A DNA stretch of 62,794 nt from the NCBI RefSeq assembly GCF_014897315.1, contig NZ_JABUYL010000019.1, positions 1 through 62,794 of the forward strand, written 5' to 3'. Positions 8,814 through 17,401 of this stretch are shown in pieces. The notes beneath the pieces were generated by a model. It saw only the letters and a list, made by a program, of their open reading frames with translations. It did no database searches and was not told the origin of the DNA. Position 1 is the stretch's first letter, and each line of letters starts with the position of its first letter. Both the position numbers and the translations under genes were made by a program. This DNA comes from Proteus sp. FME41 (GTDB taxonomy: Bacteria > Pseudomonadota > Gammaproteobacteria > Enterobacterales > Enterobacteriaceae).

Positions 8814-9992
8814 TTATTGTCCTGCATTTTGCTCAATAATTTCATTGATCAATTTATTAATTTCTGACATATCAATGGTTAGAGCATCAGTATGATAAGC
8901 AGGTGCTTGGCGTTCACTTTGTGATAATACGCGTCCATCAAGGTTAACAGTATCAATAGTGACTTCAGTAGAAAGGCCAATACGCAGTGGTTTTTCTGCT
9001 AACTCTTTTGCATCTAATGAAATACGAACAGGTAAGCGTTGAACTACTTTTATCCAGTTACCACTCGCATTTTGTGCGGGTAGTAATGAGAATGCACTAC
9101 CGGTTCCCATATCTAAACCTAATACAGTGCCATGATAAATGACTTTTTTACCGTAGAAATCAGTAGTAATTTTTGCAGGTTGACCAATACGCATATTAGC
9201 CAGTTGGGTTTCTTTGAAGTTAGCATCGATCCACATGCCTGTTGCTGGGACTACAGCCATTAAAGGTTTACCCGGAGAAACTTGAGCACCAACTTGTACA
9301 CTACGGCGTGAAACATAACCGTCAGTTGGGCTTAGAATTTTAGTTCTCCCTAATGCCAACCATGCATTACGAACATCAGTGGATGCTTGTAAAATAGAGG
9401 GCTGTTGAGCAATTGGTGTATTTAAAATAATGGCTTGATTTGCATTATATTGCTCTTTAGCAACGGTCAAAGCAGCTTTTGCTGTAGTCACGGCTTCTCT
9501 TGCATGTTGAAGCTCTTCTTTACCAATAACGTTACGTTCACCTAATACTTCACGGCGACGAAGATCGTTTTGTAGTTTGGTTAGCTCAGTTTCACGCAAT
9601 ATAATATTCGCTTTTAATTGGCGTCCATTAATAATTTGCTGATGCATTTGCCGAACACTATTAGCCAATGTCGTTTTTGCTTTTTCTAATGCCAATTCTT
9701 CATCACTTGAATCCAATTGGACTAATGGTTCTCCTGCTTTTACATAATCTGTATTATCAACGTAAACGGTTGTGACCGAACCAGATATTTGAGGCATAAC
9801 CATTATTTGATTACCCGTTACATAGGCATTATCGGTGGTTTGATGATGTCTTAACACCATAAACCAATAAGCAGTGTAAGCGGCACCCGCAAGAATAAAT
9901 AGAATAGTCAGTAGCAATAGCACATTTCGGCGAGTTCGTTTTTTATTGCGAATGGGAGCCTGAGGGGGGGTATTTTCCTCATTAACACTCAT
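8814..9992 (-). CDS. emrA: Multidrug efflux membrane fusion protein EmrA
   Basis: This 392-residue HlyD/EmrA-family periplasmic adaptor links EmrB to TolC. There is a short cytoplasmic basic segment (RNKKRTRR), one transmembrane helix at about residues 23-47, and then a biotinyl-lipoyl-like half (VTTVYVDNTDYVKAGEPLVQLD). A long coiled-coil hairpin follows (about 90-200, rich in L, K, Q and E), then the second lipoyl half (SPTDGYVSRRSVQVGAQV) and a beta-barrel. It lies between emrR (192-base gap with a perfect dyad) and emrB. Confidence 0.95.
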   Translation of the reverse strand: MSVNEENTPPQAPIRNKKRTRRNVLLLLTILFILAGAAYTAYWFMVLRHHQTTDNAYVTGNQIMVMPQISGSVTTVYVDNTDYVKAGEPLVQLDSSDEELALEKAKTTLANSVRQMHQQIINGRQLKANIILRETELTKLQNDLRRREVLGERNVIGKEELQHAREAVTTAKAALTVAKEQYNANQAIILNTPIAQQPSILQASTDVRNAWLALGRTKILSPTDGYVSRRSVQVGAQVSPGKPLMAVVPATGMWIDANFKETQLANMRIGQPAKITTDFYGKKVIYHGTVLGLDMGTGSAFSLLPAQNASGNWIKVVQRLPVRISLDAKELAEKPLRIGLSTEVTIDTVNLDGRVLSQSERQAPAYHTDALTIDMSEINKLINEIIEQNAGQ

Positions 9993-10030
9993 TTAGAAGA
10001 TCTCCATAAAACCAGACAAACATCATTAGA

Positions 10031-10060
10031 TATGTTTCCAGTATTGAAACTGGAAACATA
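10031..10060. promoter_or_regulatory. Perfect 12-bp inverted repeat in the emrR-emrA leader
   Basis: The arms TATGTTTCCAGT and ACTGGAAACATA are exact complements around a 6-base loop (ATTGAA). The dyad ends 39 bases before the emrA ATG. It has no T-run on the minus strand, so it is not an ordinary terminator. It could be a dyad operator (EmrR or another MarR/TetR protein) or an mRNA hairpin that sets emrA expression. The sequence does not decide between these. Confidence 0.7.
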
Positions 10061-10184
10061 ATTATAAAGTCAATCTTAGAATAATTATTAGCGTGAAGGT
10101 AAATTATAAGTGCTAATGGGTAAGTATGTTTGCCGATTTATGGCGTAAATAGGATTAGATCAATAAAACTATTTATTATACGAC

Positions 10185-10712
10185 TTATTCACAGCCTTTT
10201 TCAGCCAAAGTATCTAATTGTAATAGTAACTTACGCATTAGTGTTTCAAGCTGCTTTTGTTCAGATTGTTCTAGAATAGACCAGATTTGTTTTAGGCATT
10301 GATGCTGTGGTGGTAATAAGCTATTTAAAAACTCTTCGCCCGCATCCGTTAAATGGAGATGCAAACAACGACGGTCATTATGACTTTCACGACGCTCAAT
10401 CCAGCCTTGTTTTTCAAGTTCATCAGCAATACGTGTTGCATTTGTTCTTGAAGATCCCAATGCAGCACTTAGCTCTGAAGGTTGAATACTCCGATTCTCT
10501 GTCGTATCTAAAATCATTAGTGCCATAAATAATGTCTCGTTAATACCCTGAGACTTCAACATATTATTACGGCTTTCAAGAAGTTTGCTTTGAACATGCA
10601 TAGAAAGGCGAGTTAACAAAATTTCTTGATAGGGAATATCTTTGTTAAGCGATTTCTGTTGTGTAGCGCGAGTGTTTAGTAATTCTTCTGTTGGCGTAAA
10701 TGAGCTTTCCAT
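10185..10712 (-). CDS. emrR: Transcriptional repressor EmrR (MprA), MarR family
   Basis: This 175-residue winged-helix repressor has the EmrR length (E. coli 176). It contains the recognition-helix segment ([26 protein letters not shown]) and the wing ([21 protein letters not shown]) of MarR proteins. In E. coli EmrR represses emrRAB, and uncouplers or other phenolic drugs release it from DNA. It is first in an emrR-emrA-emrB operon here too. A GATAAC-gct-GTTATC dyad lies about 30 bases upstream of its ATG. Confidence 0.94.
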   Translation of the reverse strand: MESSFTPTEELLNTRATQQKSLNKDIPYQEILLTRLSMHVQSKLLESRNNMLKSQGINETLFMALMILDTTENRSIQPSELSAALGSSRTNATRIADELEKQGWIERRESHNDRRCLHLHLTDAGEEFLNSLLPPQHQCLKQIWSILEQSEQKQLETLMRKLLLQLDTLAEKGCE

Positions 10713-11204
10713 TTTTAGACACCTTGTTAGTTTCGAAAATTAGGATAACGCTGTTATCAACATGTTAAATGGTATATTAAACACACAATTTAGCAATTTT
10801 TATTATTTATAGTCACTTTATTTTTTTGATTATGTTACCTGATTCATAAATTTTCCGAATGATAACATAAAAAAAAGGATAGGTGCTTATCTCTTTACAA
10901 TAAGTTAATAAAATCAATTTACCACTTATCTGACAATAAATAGTAGTCTATTTGCGAAAAAAGGGATCGTTTTTTACGACAAAACACGTAATAAATTTAT
11001 TTTCATAGCTAATGATTGCCATGGTAATAATACTGAGTTTAAATTAATTACATAATGCTTTATTGGAAAGATTGATATAATTTTCTTAATAAAGAATGGG
11101 ATGATGATATACATCAATAGTAATCACGCTGTTAAAACATTCATATTTTATTCTGATTAGAGCGGGGTTGAAGGTATAATATAACCCATCCTTGGGTATG
11201 AAAA
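10713..11204. other. 492-base gene-free region between ygaY-like gene and emrR
   Basis: This AT-rich stretch has no credible reading frame. It holds the emrR promoter region and, near 11190-11203, a weak ACCCA/TGGGT stem after the ygaY-like gene. In E. coli ygaZ and ygaH (a two-subunit amino acid exporter) occupy this place; no remnant is recognisable. Confidence 0.7.
10744..10758. promoter_or_regulatory. Candidate EmrR operator
   Basis: A perfect dyad of GATAAC and GTTATC with a 3-base centre sits 31 bases upstream of the emrR start codon. That is the expected place for an autorepressor of the MarR family. Assignment to EmrR is inference from position and symmetry. Confidence 0.5.
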
Positions 11205-12422
11205 TTATTCAGCGTGAATTATTGGATCATTTTTATAACCTAAGAACCAAACAACAAGACTGATAGCACCAATAACTAAGCCCGCAATAGAAACGCCCAC
11301 CCATCCATATTGATGATAAGCATAACCTGATAATAAAGAGCCCAACGCGCCCCCAATAAAATAGCTTGTCATATACGCAGCAGTAAGGCGGTTTCTCGCA
11401 TCAGGTAAAATACGGTATATGGTACTCTGATTGGTGACATGAACACCCTGAACAGCTAAGTCTAGCAGGACAACACCAATAATAAAGCTGATGAGCCCGA
11501 TCCAGTGATAATAAGGTGCGATAATGATAAAACCCCAAGAAAGAAGGAGGATAATTAATCCTGCTGTGGTGGTTTTCTTACCTTTCCCTTTATCGACTAA
11601 TACACCCGCTTTTCCGGCCATTAATGCACCTGCAGCCCCTACAAGACCGAATAAACCAATCACAGCATCAGAGTAGTTAAACGGGTCAGATGCCAGTAAA
11701 AAGGCCATTGATGTCCACAACAAACCAAAGTGAGCAAAAATCAGTGCACCAATTAATGAGCGAGTTCTTAATACCGGTGTTGTGGCAAATAATTTAAAAA
11801 TAGAGCCCAATAATTGAAAATAATTTAAATCTGTTTGGCTTTTATAGGTAGGTAAGCAGCGCCATAAAATAACCGCTAAAATGGCCAAAAAAACACTTGC
11901 TACCCAGAAGATACCTTGCCAATTTGTAAACGATGCCATCAGCCCTGATGCCGTTCTTGCCAGTAAAATTCCCAGTAAAAGGCCACTCATAATCGTACCA
12001 ACCGCTTTTCCTCGTTGATGAGGTGCCGCTAATGTGGCAGCAAAAGGAACCAGAATTTGAGCGACAACGGAAAACATACCTGATAGTGCAGTACCTATTA
12101 ACATCACCCAAATATTAGATGCCATAGCGGTAATTAATAGGCCACTTGCTGAAATCAATGTCATGGTAATAATCAGAGCGCGACGTTCAAAAATATCACC
12201 AAGAGGGACTAATAACATTAACCCTACGGCATAACTTAATTGTGCCGTAGTAACAATAAACCCCGCTAATGTGGCAGATATGTGGAAATAGTTTGCAATT
12301 GAGTCAAGCAGGGGTTGTGCGTAGTAGTTGCTGGCAACAACCATACCTGTGGCAACGGCCATAAGCAAAATAAGGCCTTTGCTGAGTGATGTTTGTGGTG
12401 CAGTGTTTTCCATAATACTCAT
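11205..12422 (-). CDS. ygaY: MFS transporter, YgaY-like (intact)
   Basis: This 405-residue major facilitator protein has about 12 hydrophobic segments. MFS features include the helix 2-3 loop (LLVPLGDIFERRALI, motif A-like) and its counterpart in the second half (LMAGKAGVLVDKGKGKK). The family is the DHA1/YnfM-like group with the opening NYYAQPLLDSIA, where sugar and drug exporters are found; the substrate is unknown. Its place next to emrRAB and not far from proU and nrdHIEF matches E. coli ygaY, which I recall as a pseudogene in K-12. Here the frame is full length. No strong ribosome-binding site precedes ATG 12422. Confidence 0.75.
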   Translation of the reverse strand: MSIMENTAPQTSLSKGLILLMAVATGMVVASNYYAQPLLDSIANYFHISATLAGFIVTTAQLSYAVGLMLLVPLGDIFERRALIITMTLISASGLLITAMASNIWVMLIGTALSGMFSVVAQILVPFAATLAAPHQRGKAVGTIMSGLLLGILLARTASGLMASFTNWQGIFWVASVFLAILAVILWRCLPTYKSQTDLNYFQLLGSIFKLFATTPVLRTRSLIGALIFAHFGLLWTSMAFLLASDPFNYSDAVIGLFGLVGAAGALMAGKAGVLVDKGKGKKTTTAGLIILLLSWGFIIIAPYYHWIGLISFIIGVVLLDLAVQGVHVTNQSTIYRILPDARNRLTAAYMTSYFIGGALGSLLSGYAYHQYGWVGVSIAGLVIGAISLVVWFLGYKNDPIIHAE

Positions 12423-12580
12423 AACAAATCATTTGTAAGGTAAATGATAGTAACATGAGTCATTTTTTTGCGAAAAGAATTACTGTGATAGAGATATTCA
12501 ATAAATTTGACATAAATCCTTATATTTTATTTTTATAATATATTGTTTTATATGCTAAATGATTTTTTTAATTTAGTGTT

Positions 12581-12988
12581 TTAATTACTAAAAAGAGTAA
12601 AAAAGAGAATCACTAGACTCCATGCCCATTGAATTAAAATCCCAATTAATGCAAATGAGAATAGACGTTTAGTCCCTAGCCATCGGGCTTCCATAGTCTG
12701 TTTTTGGGGACGTTTAGGAAAGAGTGTAGAGAGGCTTTTATCAAAACTGATATCGTCTTGATAACGATACAGCGCCTGAAAAAAATGGCTATCAAGCCAT
12801 AAACGAAAAAGAAAATATTGGGTAAATAAAAATAAAAAAGAAGCAACAAGGAACGCCAGTTGATGATGAAAGTGGAGGCTAAATACAGGCCATGTACTCA
12901 AATAAGGAAAAAGTGATAAAAACAGTAAATAACGCCAACTTTGTGTTAAAGATACAATGACTTTACCGCTCGTTTTTGTTGTTAGCAT
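12581..12988 (-). CDS. Small membrane protein of the ynb-like operon, function unknown
   Basis: I do not recognise this 135-residue protein. It shows three hydrophobic segments (about residues 18-40, 45-66 and 109-133). Between the second and third is a basic, Pro/Lys-rich loop (FPKRPQKQTMEARWLGTK) that is probably cytoplasmic. It starts only 10 bases after the stop of the ynbD-like gene, so the two are almost certainly co-transcribed. The link suggests an accessory role in the same lipid process. It is not a ynbB product: the length and lack of CDP-diglyceride synthase motifs rule that out. Confidence 0.75.
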   Translation of the reverse strand: MLTTKTSGKVIVSLTQSWRYLLFLSLFPYLSTWPVFSLHFHHQLAFLVASFLFLFTQYFLFRLWLDSHFFQALYRYQDDISFDKSLSTLFPKRPQKQTMEARWLGTKRLFSFALIGILIQWAWSLVILFFTLFSN

Positions 12989-12998
12989 AGTTGTCTCG

Positions 12999-14330
12999 TT
13001 ATTTATTTTGCTGAAAACATGAATACCAAATTTGTAAGGCTTCTCGTGTTTCAGGGTTTAAAATCACTTGAGGACGTGTTTGATACACCTGTTTTATTGC
13101 GTCTTCCAAAGTATCTACTGTGCCATTGTAAACTAACCATGCAACTGCAATGGTTGCACTGCGCGAATAGCCTAATTTGCAGTGAATATAAACAGTACCT
13201 ACTTGGCTAAGTCGTTCCATAGACAACATGGCTTTGCTGATATCGTCAGGAGATAGCGGCAATAAATCGATTTGAGGTTGTGCTAAATAAAGCTGACTTT
13301 GGCTAAACTTGTTTCTTGGCCACTCACAAGTTAAATCAAATACCGCATTGGCGTTGAGTTCATAAAGAGGGCGCCCACCTAATAAAATACCTTCAGCCAC
13401 TAAACTCGGTGTTTGGCACCGTTTTAAATAATAACGATAAGTACACCATGCAAAGAAGCGATAAGGTAATAGGATTATCTGTGCAGAAAGTGGAATTTCA
13501 CCTTGTGTGTTTTTTTGAAAAATAGAAGCACCAGCGCCTAAATAGCCCAACATCACAAAAGTTAATGTGATTGCAGGCCAGAGAAAAATCCAAAAGAAAC
13601 CTTGTAAGCCAAATGCCAGTAAATAGAAGACAGTCGCTGATAGTGCATAGTTTTTAGCAATACGTAAACTGCGTTTGCTGCCTGTAAAATGCCATTTCCA
13701 ACGTGAATTTATGGGTAATAAATAACAAATGAACACACCAACACTAAAACCCGTAATAATATCAATAAAGTGATGTTGCCATGTTGTCAGTACAGAAATA
13801 GCAATTAACAGCGACCATAAATTTAAAAACCATTGCCATGATTTTGGAGTATGAGCACGAAAACGTAACCAAATTATCCACAATAAGATAATGTGCAAAG
13901 AAGGGGCCTGATTATAAGGTAAATCAAAACCTTCTAATTGGGTAAATAACCAGCCTGAAACTCCGTCTGTTGTTGGGCGAATAAAACTAAATTTTAATGG
14001 AAATAATAAAAAACCAGTGCAGGCAATAAGAGAGGCAGCAATTAAACGCAGCCCATGAATAAATTGTTCTTTTAATGTTGTACAAATAAGCAGTGAAATA
14101 CCATAGGCAATATTCACACTCCAATAAGGAATGATTGTCCACGGTAAAAAAGGAATTGCTTTTTCCCATGAATAAACAAAAGAAGGAACATCAGATAATG
14201 TGGCTGTGTAAGTATTGATTTGCATATAAGTTAAATAGAAAAAAGGAGCAAGAAACAATAACCATGCAGCACCTGCCAGCCAAATACTTTTTTTTGATGA
14301 TATGATTTGAGTACGTTGGGTTCCACCCAT
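12999..14330 (-). CDS. ynbD: YnbD-like PAP2 phosphatase fused to a dual-specificity phosphatase
   Basis: The 443-residue product has two phosphatase modules. Residues 20-270 form a multi-helix membrane domain with type 2 phosphatidic acid phosphatase marks: PSLH near residue 142 (PSGH-like) and a later TWQHHFIDIITG segment carrying the catalytic-type His and Asp. The C-terminal 130 residues are a dual-specificity/tyrosine phosphatase with the full P-loop HCKLGYSRS (H-C-x5-R) followed by an active-site helix. This fusion is typical of E. coli YnbD. The likely substrates are lipid phosphates, such as an intermediate made by the neighbouring CDP-alcohol enzyme; this is inference. AAAGGAA precedes the ATG. 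Confidence 0.85.
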   Translation of the reverse strand: MGGTQRTQIISSKKSIWLAGAAWLLFLAPFFYLTYMQINTYTATLSDVPSFVYSWEKAIPFLPWTIIPYWSVNIAYGISLLICTTLKEQFIHGLRLIAASLIACTGFLLFPLKFSFIRPTTDGVSGWLFTQLEGFDLPYNQAPSLHIILLWIIWLRFRAHTPKSWQWFLNLWSLLIAISVLTTWQHHFIDIITGFSVGVFICYLLPINSRWKWHFTGSKRSLRIAKNYALSATVFYLLAFGLQGFFWIFLWPAITLTFVMLGYLGAGASIFQKNTQGEIPLSAQIILLPYRFFAWCTYRYYLKRCQTPSLVAEGILLGGRPLYELNANAVFDLTCEWPRNKFSQSQLYLAQPQIDLLPLSPDDISKAMLSMERLSQVGTVYIHCKLGYSRSATIAVAWLVYNGTVDTLEDAIKQVYQTRPQVILNPETREALQIWYSCFQQNK

Positions 14331-14385
14331 ACTAAAATTCCTTTCTTTATTTTCGGTTTTTATTTTCTATTTTCACAGCCTGCTT

Positions 14386-14428
14386 AAAACTATCGCGGTA
14401 TGTTGCTATACCGCGATAGTTTTTATAG
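14386..14428. terminator. Strong hairpin between ynbC-like and ynbD-like genes
   Basis: A perfect 16-bp stem (AAAACTATCGCGGTAT and its complement) with a 6-base loop lies in the 120-base gap. On the minus strand only four T follow the stem, so it may attenuate the upstream transcript more than stop it. On the plus strand five T follow. Confidence 0.75.
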
Positions 14429-14450
14429 ATTACCTTTATCGCCTTTATTG

Positions 14451-16220
14451 TTAGCGACGTTTTGCTATCGATACACTAAAAATACCCCAGTGATCAATCT
14501 GTTGATCAAGCTTTTCAAAGCCCGCTTCATCGACTAACGCATCCATTTCACCTTGACTACGACAACGCATGATCCACGGTTGTCCATCTTGGTGGCTTGG
14601 TAATACACGGGCAATCATTTCAAGTTGAGGATGCCAAGGTTGGCAGGTATAAATCAGCAATCCACCACTTGGAATAGCGTGTGATAACCCTTTTAAAGAT
14701 GCTTTTAGTAGATGATTGTCAGGGAATAATTCATAAAGTCCACTGACAATACCTAAAGTTGGGGAAGGCGAAACGGAACTTAGACTTTCAGTATCAAAAG
14801 CATTACCTTCTTCAAAACGCACTTTATCTTCTAAATGACGATCTTTAATCGCAATACGGCCTTGTTCAACGTTAATGGGACTATAGTCACGCATTAAAAT
14901 AGAGTCTACTTTGCCATAATCATTAACAGCATCAAAAAGATAGCGACCTTGCCCTGCTGCAATATCCATAATATGCACTGGCATATTATTGTGTGTTAAT
15001 TGACGAATAGCATAACGGATCGTATTTTCAATATTAATTTTACGTTGACGAATACCTTGCCAACCAATGCTATTTAAATATTGTCGGTCAACAATACGAC
15101 CAAATAATCCTTTTCCTTGCGGTTGATTACGATAAACATAATCAAGTGTTGAGCCAGAATCAAACCCTTTATCGTACCCCAGAGCAACACCTTCAGACGC
15201 TTTACCTAATGTCCTCATTGAGCGGCTTAGTACGTTGTAATAAAGCCTTTTTGGACAAAGTTTAGGAAGAGGTGTTTGTAATGAGCGATAAACATCTGCG
15301 CTATGACTCCATGTATCTTCATACTGATAGTCATGTTGATAAAACGGCTGTGTAAATAAGGTTTCAATAAAACGACGCATTTTATTGATAGGAATTGCTC
15401 TGTCTTTCTCACCTAATGTATCGTGATAAAAGCCCGGTAAGACATGTTTTTCTTTGATAGAGGTGTTTAAACGATCATAAAAAAGATGTTGTGGCTTGGC
15501 ATGAACCACATGATCCTCACCTGAAATAAATAATTGTGTCGGTAACGTAATGGCATGGGCATCTTCAACGACCCGATCCGCGGTTTTATAAAGTGCTAAT
15601 AAAATATTGACGGCGATTGGGCGAGTGATCAGCGAGTCTTGATTAAAAGAGTCAATGCGGTTTTGATCATGGGTTAAGTATTTTGCTTTAACATATGAAT
15701 TTACATAAAAAAGACCGCGTATCTTTTGCATTAAGGCCAGGCCTGTACGTGCAAAAGGCACATATAACTTCACTTTAAATGCTGGCGACGCTAATACCAT
15801 ACCCCGAATTTTTGGTGCATAATCGTGTACCCAACCGGTGACTAAAACAGCCCCGACACTTTGACCAACAACAAGAATATTTTCCATTGGAATATTATAG
15901 TTAGATGAAATGTAATGAACAAATTCATCTATATCTTTTATGGATGTTCCCATTGAGGGGCTATAGCCACGTGCCCCTTCATTTTTACCATGTCCACGAG
16001 CATCCCATGCAAACATCGAAAAATCAGGAAGGTCGAGTTCATCGACAAGATGAGAGACTCGGCCTGAATGTTCATGGCCTCGGTGAAATAGAATAATGGC
16101 TTTTGGCTCAGTGGTAATTTGAGCGGGCCAGTGGCGATAATATAACGGTGTTTTATCGCTGGTGGTAAATTCAGACTCAATCATATTCCTTTGAGTTTGA
16201 TATTGTGGTTGTTGATTCAT
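14451..16220 (-). CDS. ynbC: YnbC-like alpha/beta hydrolase fused to a SAM-dependent methyltransferase
   Basis: The 589-residue protein has an N-terminal serine hydrolase of the monoacylglycerol lipase type: HRGHEHSGR oxyanion region, nucleophile elbow VVGQSVGAV with Ser near residue 120, Asp in FISGEDHVV, and His in GFYHDTLGE. After a linker (YDKGFDSGSTLDYVY) comes a class I methyltransferase with motif I IMDIAAGQGRYLFD. Length matches E. coli YnbC. It overlaps the end of the ynbA-like gene (ATGA-type). The hydrolase could deacylate a phospholipid and the methyltransferase could modify the head group or a freed product; neither is shown by sequence. Confidence 0.88.
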   Translation of the reverse strand: MNQQPQYQTQRNMIESEFTTSDKTPLYYRHWPAQITTEPKAIILFHRGHEHSGRVSHLVDELDLPDFSMFAWDARGHGKNEGARGYSPSMGTSIKDIDEFVHYISSNYNIPMENILVVGQSVGAVLVTGWVHDYAPKIRGMVLASPAFKVKLYVPFARTGLALMQKIRGLFYVNSYVKAKYLTHDQNRIDSFNQDSLITRPIAVNILLALYKTADRVVEDAHAITLPTQLFISGEDHVVHAKPQHLFYDRLNTSIKEKHVLPGFYHDTLGEKDRAIPINKMRRFIETLFTQPFYQHDYQYEDTWSHSADVYRSLQTPLPKLCPKRLYYNVLSRSMRTLGKASEGVALGYDKGFDSGSTLDYVYRNQPQGKGLFGRIVDRQYLNSIGWQGIRQRKINIENTIRYAIRQLTHNNMPVHIMDIAAGQGRYLFDAVNDYGKVDSILMRDYSPINVEQGRIAIKDRHLEDKVRFEEGNAFDTESLSSVSPSPTLGIVSGLYELFPDNHLLKASLKGLSHAIPSGGLLIYTCQPWHPQLEMIARVLPSHQDGQPWIMRCRSQGEMDALVDEAGFEKLDQQIDHWGIFSVSIAKRR

Positions 16221-16852
16221 AACGATGTATCCTTATCTTTATCTATCATCGTTGCTTCTTTTAATGCGCGACGAATTCGGTGATAACAAGTCAACAAAAG
16301 TAATAAGTTAATAATAATAAAAAGATAATCTGTATTTTCTGATTGTGCCAAGGCGGGAAATAATCCGATAAAAAAAGCGATAGTACCAAAAATAAAGGCT
16401 CTATCACTTTTCCCCATTGGGCCATCATAACGACGCGTAGCATGAATAGTTTGCGCAAGCACCCCTAAAAATTCAGTCATTATCATTAAAAAAAGTGCCA
16501 GCATGATCCACCAATAGGCTTGGGGAAAAATAAAAACAAAAGGGAGATAAAGCGCAATGTCTGAAATGATGTCGCTGGCTTCATTTAATATCGCGCCTAG
16601 TGCACTTTTTTGATTATATTCTCGTGCAAGCATGCCATCGATAGCATTAAGCGCCATACGAAAAAATAAGACGAACGGCAGTAATAGAAATAAGCGAGGA
16701 GAAGAAAAGAATAACAATAATCCTCCCACCGCAACAGAGAGCAATAAGGCAAAAAGTGTGACCTGATTTGCAGTGATCCCCTTTTCAAATAGTCGGCTGG
16801 TATAAGGGCGCAAAAGGGATTGAAACTTGGGTTTAAGGTCATAAATTGTCAT
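16217..16852 (-). CDS. ynbA: YnbA-like CDP-alcohol phosphatidyltransferase family protein
   Basis: This 211-residue membrane protein has about six helices and a CDP-alcohol phosphotransferase motif in the first half. The canonical motif is D-x2-D-G-x2-A-R-x8-G-x3-D-x3-D. Here it reads N-A-I-D-G-M-L-A-R … G-A-I-L-N-E-A-S-D, so the first and third aspartates are asparagines while the second and fourth stay. Those aspartates bind metal and take part in catalysis in PgsA and relatives, so activity may be changed or lost. I believe the YnbA family shares this, but could not check. It is first in the ynb-like operon; ynbB (CDP-diglyceride synthase-like in E. coli) is missing. Confidence 0.85.
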   Translation of the reverse strand: MTIYDLKPKFQSLLRPYTSRLFEKGITANQVTLFALLLSVAVGGLLLFFSSPRLFLLLPFVLFFRMALNAIDGMLAREYNQKSALGAILNEASDIISDIALYLPFVFIFPQAYWWIMLALFLMIMTEFLGVLAQTIHATRRYDGPMGKSDRAFIFGTIAFFIGLFPALAQSENTDYLFIIINLLLLLTCYHRIRRALKEATMIDKDKDTSL

Positions 16853-17401
16853 GACGCATCCTTGTGTTCAAAAGTGCGTAATATTATCTTGTATGATTAA
16901 ATTTATTATTAGCTTATTTTTATCTCCTTGAATATCTTTATTTTAATCATTTAATTTATTTAATAATCAAATCAAAAAAGAGAGTTTAGATTTTACTTGA
17001 ATTAATAATTAGATAGCTTATTAAATAAAGAAAAATGGAGGTATATAGAATGATCATTATCAGACAGTTCTGTGTTTGTCTGGTTTTTTTATTTTATAAA
17101 TGATTAAGTTTACTTTAGTGATTTGTACGTAATTATGATTAGCGTTGCAAACAAGACCACACAAAAGTAAATGTATTAATTTCCTTATAATAACTGATGA
17201 AATTAGTTTAATTTATTATAAATATTATTTTAGATAAAATATAAAACTAACAAGTGTGCATCAATAGTGTAGTTATCTGTATTGAATGATTAGCATAAAA
17301 AAACTAGATAATGATAATTATTATCATTATCATAATTACCGCTGTTAACTATAGCTTTAGTCATTCATCAAACTAATAACCATATAAAAGATACTATTAT
17401 T
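16853..17401. other. Divergent regulatory region between the ynb-like operon and the TonB receptor
   Basis: This 549-base AT-rich region has no credible gene. It must carry the leftward promoter of the ynb-like operon and the rightward promoter of the receptor. The only clear site is the Fur-type palindrome at 17307-17331. Confidence 0.8.
17307..17331. promoter_or_regulatory. Fur box upstream of the TonB-dependent receptor
   Basis: This is a perfect 25-bp palindrome: arm GATAATGATAAT, central T, then the exact complement. It contains overlapping matches to the 19-bp Fur consensus built from GATAAT hexamers. It lies 70 bases upstream of the receptor ATG, so iron repression of the receptor is strongly expected. 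Confidence 0.93.

Noticed and set aside
12581..12988. The small membrane protein as a ynbB relic
   Set aside because: At 135 residues with three helices it lacks the CDP-diglyceride synthase signature and is far too short; its sequence shows no decay.
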